Source of the DNA: an uncultured Lachnospiraceae bacterium
GTDB lineage: Bacteria; Bacillota; Clostridia; Lachnospirales; Lachnospiraceae
Direction: 5' to 3'
Assembly: GCA_910584725.1 (NCBI GenBank)
Contig: CAJUBE010000006.1
Location: forward strand, 1 to 64,000
Length of the DNA: 64,000 bases
Under the pieces are notes generated by a model. It was not told where the DNA came from. It was given only the letters and a program-made list of their open reading frames with translations, and made no database searches. Positions 58,663 to 64,000 of this stretch are shown piece by piece. Position 1 is the first letter of the stretch. Each line of letters begins with the position of its first letter. The position numbers and the translations under genes are program-made.

Positions 58663-58691
58663 ATTATATGCAACAGAATACATAATATCAA
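58663..58691 (-). promoter_or_regulatory. Promoter of the AbrB-PIN pair
   Basis: Minus strand TTGATA (58691-58686), a 17-base spacer and TATAAT (58668-58663), between the response regulator stop and the antitoxin start. Confidence 0.6.
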
Positions 58692-58731
58692 TCTTTTCAG
58701 TAATGATTTTTATGGACAATAAACGAAAGCA

Positions 58732-59508
58732 TTAATCCGTCTCCCCCAGCAGATACCCCACGCCCTTCTTCGTCTGAATCAGCTCTGACAGCCCGATTTC
58801 CCCAAGCCGCCTGCGCAGGCGGTTCATGTTCACCGTGAGGGTATTGTCATCCACAAAACACTCATTGTCCCAGAGCCGCTTCATCAGCAGATCCCTGCTG
58901 ACCACGCCGCCCGACGCCTCGAAGAGTGTCTGCAAGATGCGGAACTCATTTTTTGTCAGTTCAATGCGTCCGCCGTCTTTTTCCTTCGCCACCGTCTTTT
59001 CCAAAGCTGGCGCGCAGCCCTGCGTGTCTGCCTTATCCTGCACAGATTCCGCCATCCTTTTGCGGCAGGAAAGTGACATATCCGTCATGTTTAACAACAC
59101 ACCCTTATACTCCAGCACCGTCCCCGGCGCCGTGAACGCATAGGCACGCCTTAAGAGCGCCTGTATCTTTGCCTGCAATATCTCCAAATCAAAGGGCTTT
59201 ACCACAAAGTCGTCGCCGCCCATATTGACCGCCATCACCACGTTCATGTTATCCGAAGCCGACGAGATAAAGATAATCGGCACCTGCGACACTTTGCGGA
59301 TTTCGCCGCACCAGTAGTAGCCGTTGTAAAAGGGCAGACCGATGTCCAGCAGCACAAGCTGGGGATCGCAGGATGCAAACTGCCCCATCACATCCGAAAA
59401 ATCTTTGACCGTCTCCACCTCGTAGCCCCACTTTTCCAGATATTTGCCGATCTGCTCTGCGATGACTGCGTCGTCCTCCACCACAAGTATTTTGTACATT
59501 TTAATCAT
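58732..59508 (-). CDS. OmpR family response regulator (Bce-like)
   Basis: 258 residues. The receiver has VVEDDAVIAEQI, phospho-acceptor Asp in LVLLDIGLPFYNGYYW and Lys in VVKPFDLE. An unusually long linker (about 140-175) precedes the DNA-binding wing (ELTKNEFRILQTLFEASGGVV, TVNMNRLRRRLGEIG, TKKGVGYLLGETD). The FYNGYYWC-IRKVSQVPI pattern is that of BceR-type regulators. Its kinase lies 0.8 kb away beyond the AbrB-PIN pair. The start may be 59508 or 59499 (MYKILVVE); AAGGGG lies before both. Confidence 0.9.
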   Translation of the reverse strand: MIKMYKILVVEDDAVIAEQIGKYLEKWGYEVETVKDFSDVMGQFASCDPQLVLLDIGLPFYNGYYWCGEIRKVSQVPIIFISSASDNMNVVMAVNMGGDDFVVKPFDLEILQAKIQALLRRAYAFTAPGTVLEYKGVLLNMTDMSLSCRKRMAESVQDKADTQGCAPALEKTVAKEKDGGRIELTKNEFRILQTLFEASGGVVSRDLLMKRLWDNECFVDDNTLTVNMNRLRRRLGEIGLSELIQTKKGVGYLLGETD

Positions 59509-59777
59509 TACCCCTTTTCAGAAGTCCGTAAGCCAATTCGCCGCTCGCCTAGAGTGAGCAAACTCCCTCTAGCTCACTTGCGCTCATTGTATCATAACTT
59601 CGGTTGCCTATCTATACCGTTTCGGATTCTTCCGGCACAAAATTTACCCAAAAGATATAAATCTATTTGACAAAAGGCAACGAAAGTTGTGACTTCGCCG
59701 GGGAAAGCTCTCCCTCCATTGACAGCGAAAAAAACTATGCTATCGTTGTATGTAATAAAGTTAACAATTTTAAAGCA

Positions 59778-59804
59778 TAAACGACCTATGGATTACGCCG
59801 AGTT
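59778..59804 (+). promoter_or_regulatory. Sigma-D (SigD/FliA)-type promoter before the chemoreceptor
   Basis: TAAA (59778-59781), exactly 15 bases, then GCCGAGTT (59797-59804), six of eight bases matching the motility sigma -10 GCCGATAA/T. Chemoreceptor genes are typical members of this regulon. A weaker sigma-A-like TTGACA-N16-TATCGT lies at 59719-59746. Confidence 0.6.
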
Positions 59805-59871
59805 GGCGATATCATTTATTGTTCAGAATCAAACAACAGAACAACCGAGGGCACTATAGATGACTATAGAG

Positions 59872-59911
59872 ATAAGACCTATGTGAGCAATTCACATAGG
59901 TCTTATTTTTT
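59872..59911 (+). terminator. Terminator inside the chemoreceptor leader
   Basis: AAGACCTATGTGA with TCACATAGGTCTT, followed by ATTTTTT (stem and tail 59872-59911). It sits 30 bases before the chemoreceptor start, so it either ends a short RNA or works as an attenuator. Upstream hairpins are TTGTTC/GAACAA and CTATAG-ATGA-CTATAG. Confidence 0.7.
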
Positions 59912-59940
59912 AAATTACACAAAAAGAAAGAAGGAAAATC

Positions 59941-61973
59941 ATGAACAAACGGAAAAGTAGTATGAAGAACCAATTTTTAAGAAATCTTTTATTAGGTATG
60001 TTACTGCCATTTGTCATTATTTTTTTGTAATTGCAGTACAGATTTATAATGATGTGCAGTCGGATAAAGAGGAAACTTATTCGACAATGGCGAATATGAT
60101 GGCTGATAATATCAAAGAGGTAGTATTGAAATATGTTTCTGTTGTGGAGACGGCAGCAGACAATGAAAATGTAACCAGTATGGATTATGAGAAAGCAGAA
60201 GCATACCTGAATACGATTATTTCAGAGAGCGGTGATGTTTGGTCACATTTTTTGATCACAGACAGCGAGGGAACAGAAATTGCCCATACCGACGGTGAAG
60301 AACATCGTGGAACATCTATCGCAGACAGAGAATATTATATTACACCGTGGAACGAGGGCACGACCGTTATTTGTGAACCTACCTTTTCAAAGAGCACCGG
60401 AAGAAGAATTTTGGCAATCGGTACGCCGATTGTCAGTGAGGGCAAAGAAATTGGTGTATTAGTCGGATTTGTGCGGTTGGAGTACATATCATTTGTTTTA
60501 AACGAATATCGCATCACGGACAACAATTATGTGTTTATGCTGAATTCGGATGGCGCATTGTCAGCTCATCCAAATGAAGACATTGTTTTAAAGCAAAACT
60601 GGGTAACAGGAGAGTGTGATGCGTCTGTTTCTTCGGATGAAATAGATAACATGACAGAGAATCAGAGACAAGCGATTGCCAATATGATGAAGGGCGAAGA
60701 AGGTGTTGTATCCGGAAATGATTATGTTTATACATATGCTCCGGTAGGAATTGGGGGAATGTCCATTTGTATTACGGCTCCCGTTAAGGAAGCGTATGAA
60801 ATCGTGAAGAACCTGCTGGGAATATTGCTCATATCCATTGTAATTATTATCATGATCGGAATTGTAACTTCTATCCTTATGGCAAAAAGTATAACAGCAC
60901 CGTTTACATGGATTGCACAACAGACGGAAGCGCTTGCTCATGGAAATACCGATTTGTCAGAGTACAGGATGGGGTATTCTTCTACGAAAGAAATGATAGA
61001 ATTAAAAGAAGCCATAGCGTTTCTGGCATCCAGTCTGGAAAGTATGCTTTCAAAACTGGATGTGGAATCAGAAAATATGTTAAACACAGTAGGAGTCATT
61101 GCTTCACGTGTGTCCAGTTCAAATGAAAGCGCAAATGATACATCTGCAACAATGCAGCAGCTCGCCGCAAGTATGGAAGAAATTTCTGCAACAACAGACA
61201 ACATGAATAATTCTACCATAACTACGGCAGAGACAATTCTTGAAATTGCCAAAAATTCTGAGAGTGGCGCAGTATTTGCAAAAGAATGTCAGTTAAGGGC
61301 AAAAGAAAGTGAAAAGACAGCATTAGATGGAAAATCATCGACGAATGAAATGGTAAGTGAGATTCGCTCCATTATGAAAGAGTCCATTGAAAATAGCAAG
61401 AAGGTAGATGACATTACAAAGCTTACAGCAGATATTTTAAGTATTGCCAGCCAGACCAATCTTCTTGCACTAAACGCTTCGATTGAAGCGGCGAGAGCAG
61501 GTGAGGTGGGCAAGGGCTTTGCCGTTGTTGCGGAAGAAATTCGTGAATTGGCAGAGCGTTCTCGAATGACCGCCAATAACATTCAGGAAATCAGTGAAAC
61601 CGTCATTGAAGCGGTAGAGAAACTGGCATCTGATTCCGGCGCCATGCTAGAATTTGTGGACGGAACCGTATTAAAGGACTATGATAAGTTTGCCGAGATT
61701 GCACAGTTTTATAGAGAAGATTCGACCCATTTGGAGAGTGTTCTCAGTGAATTTGCCGGTCAGGCAGATGATTTGCGTGAGAATACTGACGTACTAAAAG
61801 AAGGAATGAATGGAATTACCATTGCCATTGAAGAAAGTGCAAAGGGAATTGTGATGGTAGCGGAGTCAACCGCAGAACTGGTGAAAAATCTTGGTTCCAT
61901 CAAGGAGGACGACAACGACAATAAGCGTATTTCAAACGAGCTGCGTCAGGAAGTAGATAAGTTCCGTCAATAA
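59941..61973 (+). CDS. Methyl-accepting chemotaxis protein, frameshifted in the first membrane helix
   Basis: The natural start is ATG 59941 with AAGGAAAATC before it. The frame stops at 60028 after a run of seven T (60020-60026); one more T would join it to the long frame that continues to 61973. The joined protein would be about 677 residues: helix 1 (about 16-40), a Cache sensor (about 45-285, with ADREYYITPWNEG and GRRILAIGTPIV), helix 2, HAMP, and the signalling tip NLLALNASIEAARAGEVGKG. As it stands only the part from 60054 (639 residues) has an open frame, without helix 1. Sequencing error, mutation or switching by slippage are all possible. Confidence 0.8.
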
Positions 61974-61995
61974 AATAATATCGGGACAGTGTCTC

Positions 61996-62034
61996 CCTCC
62001 ATCTATCTTTTACACATGGTAGATGGAGGTTTTC
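61996..62034 (+). terminator. Terminator of the chemoreceptor gene
   Basis: CCTCCATCTA (61996-62005) and TAGATGGAGG (62020-62029), followed by TTTTC. Confidence 0.8.
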
Positions 62035-62073
62035 TATTTCCGTTTCATTTTCCCTTCACCCAGCAAAGCTTTA

Positions 62074-63045
62074 TCACTCACTCTTCTCCTTACCAACAAT
62101 CCCCCGTACCACCAACGCAATCCCCACCACACAGCACCCGATCAGCGCAAGCCATCTGATATTGCCGTCAACCGTATCCACATTCCAGATCAAGGGTTGG
62201 AACGCGGGAAGGGAACGCTCGACCCCGATCCACCTGTTGACCAGATAGTTAGCAAAGAATCCATAAACTCCGACTAACGTCGTGCATATTCCGGCTTTCA
62301 AAAATCCGTTGCAGTTTACATAACGTATCAACAGGAACGCAAACCATGCAAACAGCAGGCACGGAAAGGATATCTTCGGCGCAAGCTGCCCAAACTCCGG
62401 GGATTTCACATACACCCCGATCACGGACATCATCAGTATATATAGGAACGTATCGACAGCCATCACCGTCAGTCCCTTGTAGCTGCCAAGCAATGCTTTT
62501 AACGGCTGCGCATATACCGCGAACGGCAGAAAGCATACCGAAAGCCCGAACAAAACCGTCGCCGAAACGAGGAAAAACCATGTCCCATGGGTGTAAATGC
62601 AGATCACCCCAAATAACAGGAACAGACTTGCCGTAAATGTCCCCATCGTCCAGAGCAGCTTATGGTCCGGCATCATCAGCGGCACAATGCTGAGGGACGA
62701 CGCCGTAACCAGAGAAGCCAGCACGATAAAAAACCAGTCCAGCGCCGCGCCGGTCGCCAGATTCACAATCAGACAGACCAGCACCGGAATCATAAAAATA
62801 CCTGCAATCGCCGCACCGATCACGGCGGACTTCCTCTTAAAAAGTTTTGCCTGCCTGTGAAGCACGTCCACAGCCTCTGTCTCCAGACTGTTCTCCATCT
62901 CCTCGCTCCTCATCTGCCGTAAAAGCGCGGAACAATCCGTGCAGTCCGTCAGATGTTCCTCCACAAGCCCCCTGCTCTCCTCACTACAGATCTGATCCGC
63001 ATAGAGGGGAAGTAAATCCTTTATCACATTACAATGTAGTTTCAT
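62074..63045 (-). CDS. Anti-sigma factor with zinc-finger and membrane domain
   Basis: 323 residues. The N-terminal zinc-binding anti-sigma domain has MKLHCNVIKDLLPLYADQIC and the motif H-x3-C-x2-C in VEEHLTDCTDC. Six or more hydrophobic helices fill the rest (for example VIGAAIAGIFMIPVLVCLIV). It holds the ECF sigma factor at the membrane. It overlaps the sigma gene by 17 bases and starts after GGATGGGGATTC, so the two are translationally coupled. Confidence 0.85.
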   Translation of the reverse strand: MKLHCNVIKDLLPLYADQICSEESRGLVEEHLTDCTDCSALLRQMRSEEMENSLETEAVDVLHRQAKLFKRKSAVIGAAIAGIFMIPVLVCLIVNLATGAALDWFFIVLASLVTASSLSIVPLMMPDHKLLWTMGTFTASLFLLFGVICIYTHGTWFFLVSATVLFGLSVCFLPFAVYAQPLKALLGSYKGLTVMAVDTFLYILMMSVIGVYVKSPEFGQLAPKISFPCLLFAWFAFLLIRYVNCNGFLKAGICTTLVGVYGFFANYLVNRWIGVERSLPAFQPLIWNVDTVDGNIRWLALIGCCVVGIALVVRGIVGKEKSE

Positions 63046-63532
63046 GAATCCCCATCCTTTCCATAAGCTTACATTTGGCACGGTGGTATGTGACCCTCGC
63101 CCAGCTCTCTGTCCTGCCGCAGATGCCGCTGATTTCCCGGAAAGACATCTCTCCGAAAATCCGCAGCTCAAACACCTTGCGGTAAGGCTCTTCCAGTTCT
63201 TGTAACGCCTGATGAATCTGGCAGGACGTGTCCTTGTCTTCCACTTCCCGCGCAATATCAATGCCGCTGTCGGCATCCGCATCAGACGGCATGGGTGCGG
63301 CACGCTTTGCCTGCCGACGCATTTCATCGACAAAAAGATTTCTGGCAATGGAACAGAGCCATGTCACCGCGTTTGCTTCCCCGCGAAAGGATGCGTTTGT
63401 GGTAAACGCCTTATAAAACGTCTCCTGCGTGATCTCCTCCGCCATGTGCGCCTTTCCCGCAAGCGCCATCACATAGGAATACACCCGCATATAGTACGTC
63501 TGATACAACTTTTCAAACGCCTCTTTCTCCAT
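63029..63532 (-). CDS. ECF-type RNA polymerase sigma factor
   Basis: 167 residues. Region 2: KLYQTYYMRVYSYV, EEITQETFYKAF, WLCSIARNLFVDEMR. Region 4: LEEPYRKVFELRIFGEMSFREISGICGRTESWARVTYHRAK. Full length for the family. GAGGTGATGG precedes the ATG. Its own likely promoter (63567-63594) matches ECF consensus, so it probably activates itself when released from the anti-sigma protein. Confidence 0.92.
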   Translation of the reverse strand: MEKEAFEKLYQTYYMRVYSYVMALAGKAHMAEEITQETFYKAFTTNASFRGEANAVTWLCSIARNLFVDEMRRQAKRAAPMPSDADADSGIDIAREVEDKDTSCQIHQALQELEEPYRKVFELRIFGEMSFREISGICGRTESWARVTYHRAKCKLMERMGIHETTL

Positions 63533-63566
63533 CTGCCATCACCTCTTTTTCCGTGCTTTCATGGGT

Positions 63567-63594
63567 TAGACGGATTCATTTCTGTTTTGTTACA
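63567..63594 (-). promoter_or_regulatory. ECF-type autoregulated promoter
   Basis: Minus strand TGTAAC (63594-63589), exactly 16 bases, CGTCTA (63572-63567). It fits the TGAAAC-N16-CGTC pattern of Gram-positive ECF sigma factors and lies just upstream of the ECF gene. Confidence 0.6.
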
Positions 63595-63629
63595 ACAATT
63601 CCACAAATTTTTTTACGTGATACATGCCA

Positions 63630-64000
63630 TTAATGACCGAGCGCATTTTCAACCGCTTTCTTGATGACAGTGCTGGAATTGGTTGCGCCCGACACCGCGT
63701 CCACATCTATTTTCTGCTCCGCAAGCATGTCGCTGATAACCGCCTCCGTGGCTTTTCCCCGCTCCTGCCTGTGCTCCAAAATGGCAATGTCCGTCATTTT
63801 CCCGTCACTAACCGTCACCTCCACTTTTGCATAGATAAAATTCACGTCATACTCCCCGACATAGACGCCGTCGGGAATCGCGGACAAATCTACGCTGCCT
63901 ATGACCGTTTCCTTTACCGCATTTTGGTAATCCGCCACGCTTTTCAGATAGACAGCCGTGCAGAGCAGACCAATCAAAAATAGGAAAATGGCGACACACA
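63630..64000 (-). CDS. FMN-binding domain protein, 5' end outside window
   Basis: About 123 residues are visible. The frame is open to the window end, where a membrane helix (FLFLIGLLCTAVYL) begins. The FMN_bind domain follows: DGVYVGEYDVNFIYAKVEVTV, TDIAILEHRQERGKA and DAVSGATNSSTVIKKAVENAL, where the Thr in SGATNSS is the usual covalent FMN site. Such proteins take part in membrane electron transfer. The apparent TTG start at 63977 is inside the helix, so the real start is beyond 64000. Confidence 0.85.
   Translation of the reverse strand, partial: CVAIFLFLIGLLCTAVYLKSVADYQNAVKETVIGSVDLSAIPDGVYVGEYDVNFIYAKVEVTVSDGKMTDIAILEHRQERGKATEAVISDMLAEQKIDVDAVSGATNSSTVIKKAVENALGH

Noticed and set aside
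59750..59911. Cyclic-di-GMP riboswitch before the chemoreceptor
   Set aside because: Neither class I nor class II core sequences that I know are present; a sigma-D-type promoter explains part of the region better.

Overview
The window looks like a chromosomal segment of an anaerobic gut Firmicute, most likely Lachnospiraceae (Clostridia). This is inferred from clostridial-type Shine-Dalgarno and sigma-A promoter sequences, a GerM-domain lipoprotein, a Gram-positive SOS (LexA) box, a BceRS-AB-like two-component/ABC set, a sensory [FeFe]-hydrogenase-like protein and many zinc-ribbon membrane proteins. Base composition is near 50% GC except for a clearly AT-rich stretch at about 45.2-48.2 kb. 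No rRNA, tRNA, CRISPR array or complete insertion sequence was seen. Almost all genes lie on the minus strand.

Layout. 0-6 kb: a zinc-finger protein cut by the window edge, a sigma factor fused to a zinc ribbon and a membrane-anchored tail, a PadR-controlled membrane cassette and a membrane-bound GH3 enzyme. 6-9.4 kb: a purine-rich transcript of unknown nature, a LUD-domain protein and a hydrogenase-like/chemoreceptor fusion. 9.4-13.5 kb: glyA-hom-lysC. 13.7-20.9 kb: a PAP2 phosphatase, a glycosyltransferase, an operon with a LexA box in its promoter (DUF1653 protein, 5'-nucleotidase, SfsA-MutY fusion), two small proteins and thrH. 21-32 kb: a long minus-strand series with comEA, a PhoB/PhoR-like pair, a GerM lipoprotein, comEC, a zinc-ribbon membrane protein, a TPM-domain protein and holA. 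32-40 kb: an orphan solute-binding protein, argJ-argB-argD, a nucleotidyltransferase, an ArsC/Spx-like reductase and a prenyltransferase-repeat protein.

40-51 kb is a defence island behind one strong promoter: a class II Fic protein, hsdM, an AT-rich nucleotidyltransferase/DUF262 pair, hsdS, a Fic toxin with a hybrid antitoxin, then hsdR and an AraC regulator. 51-59.5 kb holds a collapsed MATE transporter, a truncated AraC gene and a Bce-like response regulator, histidine kinase and ABC transporter. The regulator and kinase are split by an AbrB/PIN toxin-antitoxin pair, and two paralogous small genes with matching promoters sit in the same set. 59.5-64 kb: a chemoreceptor behind a sigma-D-type promoter, with a one-base disruption in a T run, then an ECF sigma/anti-sigma pair and an FMN-binding protein cut by the window end.

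The most unusual non-coding signal is a family of intercistronic, multi-hairpin elements (12.0, 17.7, 27.2, 28.3, 31.9, 33.6, 35.0 and 38.7 kb). The stems change sequence between copies while staying complementary, and one stem usually sits just upstream of the Shine-Dalgarno of the next gene. A second signal is the word TTATGTAAAC, found at eleven places on both strands, mostly inside genes.
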